From NCBI GenBank assembly GCA_019187665.1, contig JABARH010000017.1:121931-185930 (forward strand): 64,000 bases of DNA, in the 5' to 3' direction. A program made the translations under genes and the position numbers. Shown here piece after piece: positions 1 to 10,520 of this stretch. Numbering within the stretch: the stretch's first letter is position 1; each line of letters starts with the position of its first letter. The DNA comes from Anaerolineales bacterium. GTDB taxonomy: Bacteria > Chloroflexota > Anaerolineae > Anaerolineales > Villigracilaceae. A model generated the notes under the pieces. That model worked only from the letters and a program-made list of their open reading frames with translations. It searched no databases and was not told the DNA's origin.

Positions 1-40
1 GTCCTTCAAAATCGTAAGCCTATGCTGGATGGCTTTGCTG

Positions 41-46
41 TATAAT
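41..46 (+). promoter_or_regulatory. -10 box (TATAAT) for the first gene
   Basis: A perfect TATAAT lies 33 nt before the ATG at 80. A purine-rich ribosome site (GGGAGAGG) sits about 9 nt before that ATG, so this gene has an ordinary leader of about 27 nt. I see no clear -35 box. Nothing else is visible in bases 1-79. Confidence 0.5.
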
Positions 47-79
47 AAATTTTAACATTTGCGCGGGAGAGGATAAAAA

Positions 80-1657
80 ATGTCTGATCTGTCTCTGCTT
101 CGGCACTATATCACCAAAGACGAGCCTTTTGGACCCATTGACACCTTTCAGGTGGGGGAAGTGGATATCGAGGTGCTCAAACTTTTGTTCGATAAACAAA
201 ATCGCATCTATAAGTCGTTCCGCGACCGCCCTTCCATCATCATGGGGCGGCGCGGTTCGGGGAAAACATCGTATCTGCGCTCCGTTTATTTCGATGATCA
301 ATATAGCGATCGGATTGAAATTTCAACCGCCACGCTCCTGGAACAGATCGCCAGTATCGTTCAGGAATTGAGCCATGACACCGTTTTCACGGAAACATTG
401 GCAAAACTGTGGGAAAAGACATTGTGGACGTGCGCGCTGGCGTGGCTTCGAAGCAACAGCGAAACCCAGCCCGCTGACGCGACAGCGATTGACAACTACT
501 TGAACTCTATGAACGTCAACCGCGGGGACTCAAATGATATTGTCTTGTGGAAGATCGCCGATCTGTACAAAGGCGAGGTCGAAAACAACCCAAAGAATGG
601 GTTGTCGAATATATTGAAACTTTTCGATCAAAGGAACTTTAACGAGGCAAAGGCGGTGATCGTTGGGCAGTGCCGCTCAAAGGAAAAACGCATTGTCATT
701 CTATTGGATTCGCTCGAAGATTTTAAATTGAATATCGAATCGGTCGAACGCGCCATTCAGGGTCTGCTGAAATGCGTCGGCGCGATGAACAACCCGCGCG
801 AGGTGCTGGATGTCCGCCTGTGCCTGCCCACCGAGTTGAGCGGCAAGGTCTCCGGTTTGTCCAGCAATGCGATCAAAGACTTTAACCGTCAAGTAAAGCT
901 GGAGTGGACGCCGAAGGAGTTAATTTCCCTCGGGGCTCAGCGGTTGATGTATTACATTGACATACATTATCCACGTCTGCTAAAAGGAAGGTCCCCACAA
1001 GTGGAATTGTCGCGCGAAGAATCGCACGGGCTCTTCCGTATGGCGCTTCCAGAATGGATCACCAACCAGCGTGGCTTTAGAGAACAATCCATTTCCTACA
1101 TTCTTCGTCATACGCAGTTATTGCCGCGCCATCTCCTGCTCATCCTCAATTCGGTTTTTAAACGGTCCGGCGCAACACAATTGCTGTCTCCGTTCCCGGT
1201 CGAGGAGAAAAAGATCATCTATGGCATCCGCCAGGTGGAGGAAAAAATCGTCACGGAGATCTTTAGCGCGTTTAAAATGATTCATCCCACTGCCAAAGAT
1301 GTCTGCGAGCGCTGTCTGCCCCATCTGCCTCGTGTTTTTTCAACCGGTGAACTCCGCAAGACATTTACTCAATATGGAAAGGTTGTATTTCACGGGGGAG
1401 AATTTTTTGAATTCCGTCAAATGTTGATTGATATCGGCGCGATTGGGCGGGTCATGCCAGAGATGGAGACCGATGTCTACATCAAGGGGAAATTCAAATA
1501 CACCGCGGGTCACGAGTTGATGGTCAGCTACGAAGATCAACTATGCCTGCATCCCCTCTTCTCTGGAATTTATGTGAACAATGGAAAAGATGAACGCCCG
1601 GTCTATCCCGAGGGAAGCGGGATGAACGATCAGGATTACCGCAATCTTGACGATTGA
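80..1657 (+). CDS. P-loop ATPase of unassigned family
   Basis: A 525-residue cytoplasmic protein with a clear Walker A motif (GRRGSGKT, about residues 56-63) and a Walker B-like strand ending in acidic residues (VILLDSLEDF, about residues 207-216). It has no membrane segment or signal peptide. The middle and C-terminal parts look like an alpha-helical STAND/AAA-type lid region, but I cannot name a family; the Sll1717-type P-loop ATPases are one possibility. The ATG is supported by GGGAGAGG just upstream. The gene converges on the SPFH pair with only 11 bp between stop codons. The ATPase fold is well supported; the function is unknown. Confidence 0.7.
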   Translation: MSDLSLLRHYITKDEPFGPIDTFQVGEVDIEVLKLLFDKQNRIYKSFRDRPSIIMGRRGSGKTSYLRSVYFDDQYSDRIEISTATLLEQIASIVQELSHDTVFTETLAKLWEKTLWTCALAWLRSNSETQPADATAIDNYLNSMNVNRGDSNDIVLWKIADLYKGEVENNPKNGLSNILKLFDQRNFNEAKAVIVGQCRSKEKRIVILLDSLEDFKLNIESVERAIQGLLKCVGAMNNPREVLDVRLCLPTELSGKVSGLSSNAIKDFNRQVKLEWTPKELISLGAQRLMYYIDIHYPRLLKGRSPQVELSREESHGLFRMALPEWITNQRGFREQSISYILRHTQLLPRHLLLILNSVFKRSGATQLLSPFPVEEKKIIYGIRQVEEKIVTEIFSAFKMIHPTAKDVCERCLPHLPRVFSTGELRKTFTQYGKVVFHGGEFFEFRQMLIDIGAIGRVMPEMETDVYIKGKFKYTAGHELMVSYEDQLCLHPLFSGIYVNNGKDERPVYPEGSGMNDQDYRNLDD

Positions 1658-1668
1658 AGCGGCGAGAG

Positions 1669-3063
1669 TTACCGCTCCGCGTTATGCTGGTCGTTAAGAT
1701 ATTTTTGCAGTTGTTCGAGGGCCCCAAGTGACTCTTGCGCCAGATAGGCGCGGGTCAGTGGATCACGCAGGCTTCGATCCAGAACGCGCGACAGGGAGAG
1801 AAGCACCGGTTCGGTAAACTGCCCGGTATTATTCTGCTGCAATCCTTTGGCGATCGCCACAATGATATCGCGCTGGGCATTGGCGCGTGTTTTTTCGATC
1901 TGTTCGATGCTGTACGCTTTGGTAGTTCCGTCAATACGCGTCATGTGCCCCTGTTTCTCGGCCTTCCAATACTCCTTTTGGTAATGTTCAACCTCCGGGG
2001 GAATCTCCACTTTGGTGACCTGAAAATCAATGATGTAAACGCCGAACGCCCTGGTTAGTTCATTGAGCGCAAACTTGATCTCCGCGTCAAATTCCTTCGA
2101 CTGAATCGGCCCTGGCTGATTATCTGCCGCGAACAGTTCGTCGAATTTGCGGCTGCCGATATAATCCGGCACGACCGATGTGACCTGCCCCCAGGCAGCA
2201 TCGGTCCACGTAAATTCTTCAGGCTCTTCCTCCGGACATGTTGGCCAGCGCACCGCAAATCGTTCGACCGCCTTTTTTACGGCTAACGGATCAAAGGGGA
2301 AGATCAATTTTCCCTCCGGATCCTTTTTCTGCGGGTCGCCGATGCGACACTCCAGGCGAATCGTCAGGTCAATGCGAATGCCGTCCTTGGTCCAGGCTCT
2401 GACATGATCCTCGCGTACCTTGGGGCGAAGGTCCACCACGTATCTGATCGTTTCATACCATTCCAAAAAGGGAATTCTTTCGCCGGGGCCGACCACCCGC
2501 GAAAAACGGTTGCCTCGTTCCAGATAGAGCGCGTACCCGTCGTAGATGATCAAGAGCAGCGGGCCGCCCAGGGTGCGCGCCATCCAGGCGGGCCATTCAT
2601 CGGGTTTAACGATCCCCCCGTCGCGCACCATCAAGTACCGGAATTGAAACAACGGCGTGAACGGGTGCGGCAACCTGAATTTTCCGTTGAGGCGGTATTG
2701 AATGACGACAGCCGGGTCAATGCCTTCCGAGGGTTGATGAAAGTCGGCGAAGAACGCGGTCGCCGCTTGATAGGCCCTTGAGCGGACCAGGCTTAATGCG
2801 ACAAAGGCGAGGAGCAGGGCAAGCAGAAAAGCCGCCAGGCTGATTGCCGCAGCCAGTGTCTCGATAGACGCCCCAAGAGAACTGGAAACAAACTGGGTTA
2901 ACGTGGGGGCCGCGCGCGCCGCAATATACCCAGCCACGACAAAAAGGCCGGCAAAAAAAACGTATTGGTAATGGCGGGCGTACCGGCCAAAATTTCGATA
3001 GGCGTGATCGCGCGTATAGAGCGTCTGCCACTCAAGAGGAACAGCGGAATATCGGAAGTTCAT
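1669..3063 (-). CDS. SPFH/band-7-like membrane protein (downstream member of a pair)
   Basis: 464 residues from the ATG at 3063, which is preceded by GGGAG at the right spacing; an upstream in-frame ATG at 3102 lies inside the previous gene and is less likely. Two hydrophobic segments near residues 33-55 and 68-95 precede a cytoplasmic domain of band-7 type with the motif RVVGPGERIPF, followed by strands such as DLRPKVREDHVRAWTKDGI. A charged helical stretch near residues 370-410 (EIEQIEKTRANAQRD) resembles the coiled coil of SPFH proteins. The upstream gene ends 1 bp before this start, so the two are probably co-translated and may form a hetero-oligomeric membrane scaffold (inference). Confidence 0.6.
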   Translation of the reverse strand: MNFRYSAVPLEWQTLYTRDHAYRNFGRYARHYQYVFFAGLFVVAGYIAARAAPTLTQFVSSSLGASIETLAAAISLAAFLLALLLAFVALSLVRSRAYQAATAFFADFHQPSEGIDPAVVIQYRLNGKFRLPHPFTPLFQFRYLMVRDGGIVKPDEWPAWMARTLGGPLLLIIYDGYALYLERGNRFSRVVGPGERIPFLEWYETIRYVVDLRPKVREDHVRAWTKDGIRIDLTIRLECRIGDPQKKDPEGKLIFPFDPLAVKKAVERFAVRWPTCPEEEPEEFTWTDAAWGQVTSVVPDYIGSRKFDELFAADNQPGPIQSKEFDAEIKFALNELTRAFGVYIIDFQVTKVEIPPEVEHYQKEYWKAEKQGHMTRIDGTTKAYSIEQIEKTRANAQRDIIVAIAKGLQQNNTGQFTEPVLLSLSRVLDRSLRDPLTRAYLAQESLGALEQLQKYLNDQHNAER

Positions 3064-3064
3064 T

Positions 3065-4849
3065 TTATTTCTCCCGGTTGCGGTTTGCAAAAAACACATC
3101 ATTCCAATCCTTGAAAAAGCGCGTTAGTCGGTCCCGTCTTTTCAAGTCAATCGCTTTCCCTTCGTCCTCCTCGCCGTCCTTGTTTTCGCCTTCCATCAAT
3201 TCGTCATGAATGTCCTCAAGTGAGCTCAAGAAACGCATGGCAATCACGTGCTGGGGGAGGTCCTCATTAATTTTTTGCGTTGCCTTCAGCCCATCGGCAA
3301 TGGCGGTGAGGATTTCCCGCTCGGCGTCGGCGCGGGCTTGCTGCTGCACCTTCTCTGATTCTGCCTCCGCATCCGCCAAAATCTTCTGTCTCTTCGTTTC
3401 CCATTCGGCGCCCCAGGTTTTGAGATGCTGCCTGGTGATGTCGTCCTCCTGCTCCTCTTTGGCGGGAATCTTGAAATCCACCACGCGCGCCACCAGCAGC
3501 AAAATCCCCGAGGCGCGCAGTGTTGTTTCCACGTTACGCTTGATCTCATGCGCGATGAGTTCCATCGCGTTGACCAAAGGCGTGTCGAGGGCGGGACGCC
3601 ACATCTCATCCAGATTCATCTTCTTGATCACCTGGCGCGTCTCGCCTTCAACCAGGTTCATCACACATTGATCCCAGTAGATCGGCGGAGCGCCCGCCTC
3701 TGTTTTTGTACTGGCCAATCCCAGCGCCGCCTGCACGCGTTGAGGAGAATACGGGAAGTTTCCGGTGATATTGGTCAGCTTATCGGCGCCGCGCAGGATC
3801 GGGTTCATGCGCCGCAGGGTCTCGTATTGTTCTTTGCTCCATTCCTGGTTATCAATGCGAAATGCCGTGAAATACCGCACCTGGAAGCCAATTCCATCCC
3901 GGCTGACCGCCTCGATCTCGCGCGAACGAAGCTGCAGGCGCAGGTCAATCACCTGGTCGGGACGCTCCAACCTGCCGGGAAAAACCATGCCGGGGCCGGC
4001 GACGCGCTTGAACTGATTTCCGCCGGAGATGGCCACCACCTGATGGGCGCGTGTCCAGACCACCCCATTACGCAACAATCTATTCAGCAAGGGAATCGGA
4101 TAGTCGGCAAACTCCCAGGTGATGTCCCCGGTGATGCGCGGGCTGTACCGTTTCCAGGCGTGTCCGTCCACAACGGTCATCGGAGATTGGATTCCCCATG
4201 TGTAGGAGGCCAGTGTATAAAATTTCTGTCGCTTTTCCTCGCGGCTTTCCGGGTCGGAGGCGGGAAGGATGATAGTGGACAGGCTGTATAGCGCGGCATA
4301 GTAGGTTGCGAGTATGGGCGCGGAAACGAAGAAGAGACCCATCCAAAAACCGCTGGCCCAGCCGATCAGGATGATCGCGATATGCCCGATCACCGAGATC
4401 AGCCAGCGCTTGCTTCCGTGCTCGCGCCCCCAGATGAACGCAAAAGCGAAAAGGCCGAGGCAGAGAAATAACCAGCGGATGGAAGAAAAAAGCCACGACA
4501 GCTCGCTCCATGCCAAAGCCGTCGCTGCAGGAGTGGGCGGTTTGGAGAAAACGTAATAGATCAAATCGGCGAGCGACCAGACGAGCGCGATCCCCGCGCC
4601 GATCAATGCCGCCAGAAAAGCCTGCGAAACCAATTCCTGCTCGCGATGTTCTCTCACATATTTTTTCAGATTGGAGGCAAACAGATATGTCGGATAGGCG
4701 ACGACAAGCAGTACAATCCCCCCCCATAGAAAGGCAACATCGAACAAGTGATTGGCCAGGGAAAAAACCGTTTCCAGTAATGTCATTTCGGGCATGAGAT
4801 TACGCGTCTCCACCGCCGAGCAAATAACCCTGATGAGCGCAACGAGCAA
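3065..4849 (-). CDS. SPFH/band-7-like membrane protein (upstream member of a pair)
   Basis: 594 residues if a TTG at 4849 is used. ATGs at 4795 and 4786 are alternatives, and none has a well-placed ribosome site; a strong AAGGAGGA at 4871-4878 is too far from all of them, so the start is uncertain. There are four hydrophobic segments in the first 190 residues. A band-7 core then carries FKRVAGPGMVFPGRLERPDQ, parallel to RVVGPGERIPF in its partner. A long Ala/Glu/Gln-rich coiled coil near residues 480-530 (ADAEAESEKVQQQARADAE) is the classic SPFH tail. An acidic stretch precedes the C-terminus. The pair probably arose by duplication. Confidence 0.6.
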   Translation of the reverse strand: MLVALIRVICSAVETRNLMPEMTLLETVFSLANHLFDVAFLWGGIVLLVVAYPTYLFASNLKKYVREHREQELVSQAFLAALIGAGIALVWSLADLIYYVFSKPPTPAATALAWSELSWLFSSIRWLFLCLGLFAFAFIWGREHGSKRWLISVIGHIAIILIGWASGFWMGLFFVSAPILATYYAALYSLSTIILPASDPESREEKRQKFYTLASYTWGIQSPMTVVDGHAWKRYSPRITGDITWEFADYPIPLLNRLLRNGVVWTRAHQVVAISGGNQFKRVAGPGMVFPGRLERPDQVIDLRLQLRSREIEAVSRDGIGFQVRYFTAFRIDNQEWSKEQYETLRRMNPILRGADKLTNITGNFPYSPQRVQAALGLASTKTEAGAPPIYWDQCVMNLVEGETRQVIKKMNLDEMWRPALDTPLVNAMELIAHEIKRNVETTLRASGILLLVARVVDFKIPAKEEQEDDITRQHLKTWGAEWETKRQKILADAEAESEKVQQQARADAEREILTAIADGLKATQKINEDLPQHVIAMRFLSSLEDIHDELMEGENKDGEEDEGKAIDLKRRDRLTRFFKDWNDVFFANRNREK

Positions 4850-4890
4850 AAGCAGTATATACTGGCAGAATCCTCCTTGTCAAGGAATGT

Positions 4891-6698
<1,808 letters not shown>

Positions 6699-6706
6699 TA
6701 GATCAT

Positions 6707-6726
6707 GGTTAATGGATCGTGGTTAA
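6707..6726 (+). repeat. Left arm of an inverted repeat around the four-helix-bundle gene
   Basis: GGTTAATGGATCGTGGTTAA starts 8 bp after the tgt stop. The same 20-mer, with one mismatch, occurs on the other strand at 7200-7219, enclosing the four-helix-bundle gene exactly. Confidence 0.6.
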
Positions 6727-7181
6727 ATGGATGAGTTTGGCTCGAATGTATCCGTAATATAGGCGGCAGGTTCTTCGTGGACATTGTAGCCTGCTGGGAC
6801 TTCTTTTTCTCCCTGCTTGGAACGTTTGAGATAAGCAATGTAGTTGTTGAGCTGCTTTCCAAGCGACTCAGCATGGGATGACATTTTTTGATAGGCTTCA
6901 ACGGGCAGGAATTTCAATTCGTGAGCAAGGGCTATATGGCTTTGCACCTCGACCAAAGAGCCGCGCGCGAAGTAACAAAAGCGGACATTGTCCAGAAAAT
7001 GAAATCGGCCATGTCCCTCGGCAATATTGGCTGGGATACTGGACGCGGCGCGTTTTAATTGGTCAACCAGATTATATTTTTCGCTGGCAGGCAGAATGGG
7101 GACGACCTCTTTATAAACAATGACTGCGAAATTCCTGGCATTAACCCAAACTTCCAATTTATCCAAGTTCATCACCGTCAT
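6723..7181 (-). CDS. Four-helix-bundle protein (S23 / 23S rRNA intervening-sequence family)
   Basis: 152 residues from the ATG at 7181, which follows GGAGG by 5 nt; an ATG four codons earlier overlaps that ribosome site. The diagnostic sequence is KLEVWVNARNF near the N-terminus, then DQLKRAASSIPANIAEGHGR and FARGSLVEVQSHIALA. The family was first found inside 23S rRNA intervening sequences and also occurs free-standing; its function is unknown, though an RNA-binding or scaffold role has been proposed. The C-terminus runs about 25 residues beyond the usual end. The gene is framed by 20-bp inverted repeats, and the insert separates tgt from pncC. Confidence 0.85.
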   Translation of the reverse strand: MTVMNLDKLEVWVNARNFAVIVYKEVVPILPASEKYNLVDQLKRAASSIPANIAEGHGRFHFLDNVRFCYFARGSLVEVQSHIALAHELKFLPVEAYQKMSSHAESLGKQLNNYIAYLKRSKQGEKEVPAGYNVHEEPAAYITDTFEPNSSI

Positions 7182-7199
7182 TCCATCCTCCATGAACTA

Positions 7200-7219
7200 T
7201 TAACCACCATCCATTAACC
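7200..7219 (-). repeat. Right arm of an inverted repeat around the four-helix-bundle gene
   Basis: On the minus strand it reads GGTTAATGGATGGTGGTTAA, 19 of 20 identical to the left arm at 6707-6726. It overlaps the last codons of pncC. Confidence 0.6.
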
Positions 7220-7744
7220 GCCGACGACTTTCCTCAAATATGCAATCACCATCTTCAACGCCGCATCGGCGGACAACTCCTTGTTTGCGCGGCGATCTCC
7301 CTGCCAGAGAAATGATTCCGCCTGCTCGCCTGCCAGCGTGGACAAGCCAACCCAGGTTGTGCCGACCGGCTTGCCCGGCAGTCCGCCGCCGGGGCCGGCA
7401 ATGCCGCTGACCGAAACGGCAATATCTGCGCCGAGGGCGGTGCGCGCGCCGCGCGCCATCTCGATGACCGTCTCGCGGCTGACGGCTCCGTAGGTTTTGA
7501 GCGTGTCCCACGAAACGCCGAGGCTGGCGACCTTCGCCTCATACGCGTACGAGACGAAGCCGCCGAGGAAATAATCGGAGGAACCGGGCACGTCGGTGAC
7601 GCGGTCCGCGATCAGCCCGCCCGTGCAAGATTCTGCGGTGGACAGTCTCCAGCCGCGCAGGCGGAGGAGGCGTCCGAGTTCCACTTCCAGTGACCGATCC
7701 AAAGTTAACTCCACGTAAGGAATGGGCTGATTATACTGTCCCAC
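7214..7744 (-). CDS. pncC: Nicotinamide-nucleotide amidohydrolase, CinA C-terminal type
   Basis: 176 residues, matching stand-alone PncC/YgaD proteins that deamidate NMN to nicotinate mononucleotide in pyridine-nucleotide salvage. The signature LSTAESCTGGLIADRVTDVPG, then FVSYAYEAKVASLGV and the glycine-rich SGIAGPGGGLPGKPVGTTWVG are intact. No N-terminal MoaB-like domain is fused. The GTG at 7744 gives the longest frame, but a TATAAT at 7730-7735 lies inside that extension. Exactly 6 nt after it is an in-frame ATT (7723), and GTG 7714 is also possible, so the real start may be downstream. Confidence 0.9.
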   Translation of the reverse strand: MGQYNQPIPYVELTLDRSLEVELGRLLRLRGWRLSTAESCTGGLIADRVTDVPGSSDYFLGGFVSYAYEAKVASLGVSWDTLKTYGAVSRETVIEMARGARTALGADIAVSVSGIAGPGGGLPGKPVGTTWVGLSTLAGEQAESFLWQGDRRANKELSADAALKMVIAYLRKVVGG

Positions 7745-7825
7745 TTTGCAAGAGAACGATCGTGTTTCCGAAGGCGCGCGTCATTGCGCTCCAAGTCCGC
7801 TCTTTGTGCAAAAAAACGAAACAGG

Positions 7826-7831
7826 TATAAT
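7826..7831 (+). promoter_or_regulatory. -10 box for a leaderless kinase transcript
   Basis: TATAAT ends 6 nt before the kinase ATG at 7838, with no Shine-Dalgarno sequence. This supports the ATG at 7838 over the longer in-frame ATG at 7784. Confidence 0.6.
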
Positions 7832-7837
7832 TCGCCC

Positions 7838-9946
7838 ATGTCTGATTGGATTGGAAAAACCGCAGGGAAAGTCCGAATCGAAAAACTGCTTGGCCGCGGG
7901 GGGATGGCCGAAGTGTACGCCGGGACTCACGTCACGCTTGATCGCCCGGTGGCGGTCAAGTTTTTACACGGCTACCTCGAGGAACACACCGAATTGTTCG
8001 AACGCTTTCAACGTGAGGCGCGCGTGGTGGCCGGGCTTCGTCACCCCAACATCATCCAGGTGTACGATTACGATGTAGTCGAGGAGCGTCCCTACATCGT
8101 GATGGAATTGATCAACGGGCCGTCGCTGGCCGCGTACCTGAAGAGCCTGCACGAACGCGGCGCGCGCATGCCGCTGGGCATGCTTCGGCGACTGCTGCCC
8201 ATGCTGGCCTCCGCGCTGGATTACGCCCATCAACAAGGCGTGGTGCATCGCGACATCAAACCGGGCAACATCCTGCTTTTTTCCAAATCGTCCCCGCCTC
8301 GACTGGGCGAGGCGCTTCCGCCGGATGTGGAGCCGCTGCTCGCGGACTTTGGGCTGGTGCGCGTCCTCAGTTCAGCCAGCCAGACCTCCAGCGGACTGAT
8401 CACCGGCACGCCCAATTACATGAGTCCCGAACAGGCGCGCGGCGAACATGCGGATCACCGCTCCGACGTATACTCGCTGGGCATCCTGCTCTACGAAATG
8501 ATTAGCGGGCGCGTCCCCTTCGACGGGGAAACGGTTACCGCTGTCATGCACAGGGTGCTCTACGAATCCCCGCCGCCCATCCAGGAAATTTCCCCGGCCC
8601 TGCAGGCGGTTCTCGACCGCGCCCTGCAAAAGGAACCGGACCAGCGTTATCAAAGCGCGGGCGAACTTTCGAATGCCTTCCTCGGCGCGCTCGGAGCGTT
8701 GACCCTGGCCGAAACGCTTCCGCCGATTTCGATTCCGGCCAGCAAGCCGGTCACGCCGCCCGCCACGCAACGAAACATTACATTGACCCTGCCCCAGCCG
8801 AATTTAGCGCGCTGGGGAATCGTGGCGGTCATTATCGTCATCACCGCCGCGACCCTGCTGCTCCTGCCGGGCTGGCTCAAGTCAGACTCGTTAACAGGAA
8901 TCACGCCGACCATGGAACACGGAACGCCCGGCGAGACGCCCTCCATCGGCGCGCTTCGTTTTCAGGATGTGGCCGGCCGCCTCGACGGCGTGACTGTTTT
9001 TATCAATGAAATGCCCCCTCCCGCCGAGGGGACACATTACGAGGTCTGGCTGGTGGGCGGAGAGATCCGCCGCAGTCTCGGCATCCTGGAACTCGACGCG
9101 CAAGGCAACGACGACCTGGCCTTTGTGGACGACCAAAGCCGCAACCTGCTTGCCCGCTACGACAGCATGGAGATCACCGTAGAGCCTTCGCCGGACCCAA
9201 GCCCCAATGCCTCGGGCGCGGTGGTTTTCTCTTCGGCGATGCCGCCGATGGCGCTGGCACACGTGCGGCATGTGCTTGTATCCATGACAGATACGCCCGG
9301 CCAGATTGGTTTGATCGAGGGCCTGCGCGCCGATTCGCTTCTTTTGGACGAGCAAGCCAACCTTATGTTGGACGCCTTTGACGCCAACGATCGGGCTGCC
9401 GCGCAGAAACACGCCGAGGCAATTACGAACCTGATTGTTGGTTCGCAATCGCCCGATTACGGCGACCTGGACGGCGACGGCGAAGTGACCGATCCCGGCG
9501 ATGGGTATGGACTCTTATTGAACGGTGAAAATCCCGGTTACACCGAAGGCGTCGAATCGCACACCCTGTACGCCATGCAGGGGGGAGACGCATCAGAGAG
9601 CGTTATTCTGCATGGCGGGCATGTGGTCGCCTCCATCACAAATGTGGAGGGTTGGTTGGTTCAACTGCGCGATCTGTCTCTTGCCATTTTGAAAAAACCG
9701 TCCGATACAGAGTTGCGCGGCTTAATCGTTCAGGCAGTGGGACTGGCCGACCAGATCGTGACCGGCGTGGACCTGGACGGCGACGAACGCATTGAACCCA
9801 TCCTCGGCGAGGGCGGCGTGACAACGGCTTACCAGCACGCCTACTACATGGCCGACATGGATATTCTCTTCGGCGCGGGGCAGGTGATGCCTCCGGGGCC
9901 AACCCCGTCTGCGACCATGCAGCCCTATGAGTATCAGGAAAAATAA
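7838..9946 (+). CDS. Membrane Ser/Thr protein kinase with an anti-sigma-like extracytoplasmic region
   Basis: 702 residues. Residues 5-270 are a complete Hanks-type kinase: GRGGMAEVYAG, VAVKFLH, catalytic loop VVHRDIKPGNILL, metal-binding LADFGLVR, activation-segment GTPNYMSPEQA and DVYSLGILLYEM. One membrane helix lies near residues 326-347, so the roughly 350-residue C-terminus faces outward. It has no PASTA repeats. Instead it carries a segment resembling the anti-sigma-K (RskA) domain (INEMPPPAEGTHYEVWLVGG), then Asp-rich loops (DLDGDGEVTDPGDGYG, DLDGDERIEP) that look like dockerin/EF-hand calcium loops. It is a probable surface sensor; ligand and substrates are unknown. Confidence 0.88.
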   Translation: MSDWIGKTAGKVRIEKLLGRGGMAEVYAGTHVTLDRPVAVKFLHGYLEEHTELFERFQREARVVAGLRHPNIIQVYDYDVVEERPYIVMELINGPSLAAYLKSLHERGARMPLGMLRRLLPMLASALDYAHQQGVVHRDIKPGNILLFSKSSPPRLGEALPPDVEPLLADFGLVRVLSSASQTSSGLITGTPNYMSPEQARGEHADHRSDVYSLGILLYEMISGRVPFDGETVTAVMHRVLYESPPPIQEISPALQAVLDRALQKEPDQRYQSAGELSNAFLGALGALTLAETLPPISIPASKPVTPPATQRNITLTLPQPNLARWGIVAVIIVITAATLLLLPGWLKSDSLTGITPTMEHGTPGETPSIGALRFQDVAGRLDGVTVFINEMPPPAEGTHYEVWLVGGEIRRSLGILELDAQGNDDLAFVDDQSRNLLARYDSMEITVEPSPDPSPNASGAVVFSSAMPPMALAHVRHVLVSMTDTPGQIGLIEGLRADSLLLDEQANLMLDAFDANDRAAAQKHAEAITNLIVGSQSPDYGDLDGDGEVTDPGDGYGLLLNGENPGYTEGVESHTLYAMQGGDASESVILHGGHVVASITNVEGWLVQLRDLSLAILKKPSDTELRGLIVQAVGLADQIVTGVDLDGDERIEPILGEGGVTTAYQHAYYMADMDILFGAGQVMPPGPTPSATMQPYEYQEK

Positions 9947-9995
9947 AGAAGGGGCGATTGTCATTCCCGGGATGCTTATGCAACGGGCGTTACAT

Positions 9996-10050
9996 AATTT
10001 CAGTGCCGCAATTTTCAAGCGGCAGCGCCGGACGCGTGATAAATAGCGCG
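9996..10050 (+). repeat. Intergenic repeat resembling 16018-16095
   Basis: The string CAGTGCCGCAATTTTCAAG and a following GCG...GATAAAT parallel CAGTACCGCAACTTTCAAG...GCAAGATAAAT at 16024 onward. Both copies follow the end of a gene and sit near a terminator. The similarity is partial, so a family call is tentative. Confidence 0.35.
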
Positions 10051-10107
10051 CACTTTTCTTCCTCCCTGGCCTCTCCTGCGGGGACGAGGCTGCGTAACGT
10101 GAGAAAA

Positions 10108-10139
10108 ACAAAACGTCCCCGCTGGCGGGGACGTTTTGT
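10108..10139. terminator. Bidirectional intrinsic terminator
   Basis: Arms ACAAAACGTCCCC/GGGGACGTTTTGT form a long GC-rich hairpin with T-rich flanks on both strands. It lies between the convergent kinase and DUF4190-like genes and can end both. Confidence 0.8.
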
Positions 10140-10145
10140 TGCGGG

Positions 10146-10472
10146 TTAGTAGCCCAGGCTCTGATTGATGGTGCTGAACACATTGCCGATCGTCGGGCCG
10201 AGGAAAATACCGGCCACCGCATTAAGACAAGCCAGTACGATTCCGATGATGGAAAGAACCATCCCCGCGATTGCCAGGTTTTTCTGTTCGGGGGATTTCA
10301 TACCAAGATAACCCAGCACAGCGCCGACCAAACCCAGCGGGACGCCGCAGATGGGAAGGAACCAGGCGCACAGATTGATTATGCCCAACACCAGCGAGGC
10401 GATCGCCATGATGCGCGCGTTATCTGTGGAAGCCGGGGCCGGAGCGGGCGAGGGGGTGGATGACTGATCCAT
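10146..10472 (-). CDS. Small DUF4190-like membrane protein
   Basis: 108 residues: a Pro/Ala/Ser-rich N-terminal 20 residues, then two hydrophobic blocks. The first (ASLVLGIINLCAWFLPICG, VPLGLVGAVLGYLG) and second (NLAIAGMVLSIIGIVLACLN) follow the DUF4190 pattern, in which a conserved 'A-xx-SLVLGI' helix and a Gly-rich helical pair form a small integral membrane domain. Function is unknown in the family. The ATG at 10472 has AAGGAG upstream. It is transcribed toward the shared terminator at 10108-10139. Confidence 0.75.
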   Translation of the reverse strand: MDQSSTPSPAPAPASTDNARIMAIASLVLGIINLCAWFLPICGVPLGLVGAVLGYLGMKSPEQKNLAIAGMVLSIIGIVLACLNAVAGIFLGPTIGNVFSTINQSLGY

Positions 10473-10520
10473 GATACATTCTCCTTGTGTGATGATTTTG
10501 CAGAACTGAATTTATTGTAT

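Noticed and set aside
4718..4725. C8 tract early in the SPFH-like gene as a phase-variable frame switch
   Set aside because: Only eight bases in a coding region with no supporting context; could be chance. The G10 tract at 57156 is the stronger case.
4871..4878. AAGGAGGA on the minus strand as the ribosome site of the SPFH gene
   Set aside because: Nearest in-frame ATG, GTG or TTG is 21 nt away, too far for initiation; left as an unresolved start.
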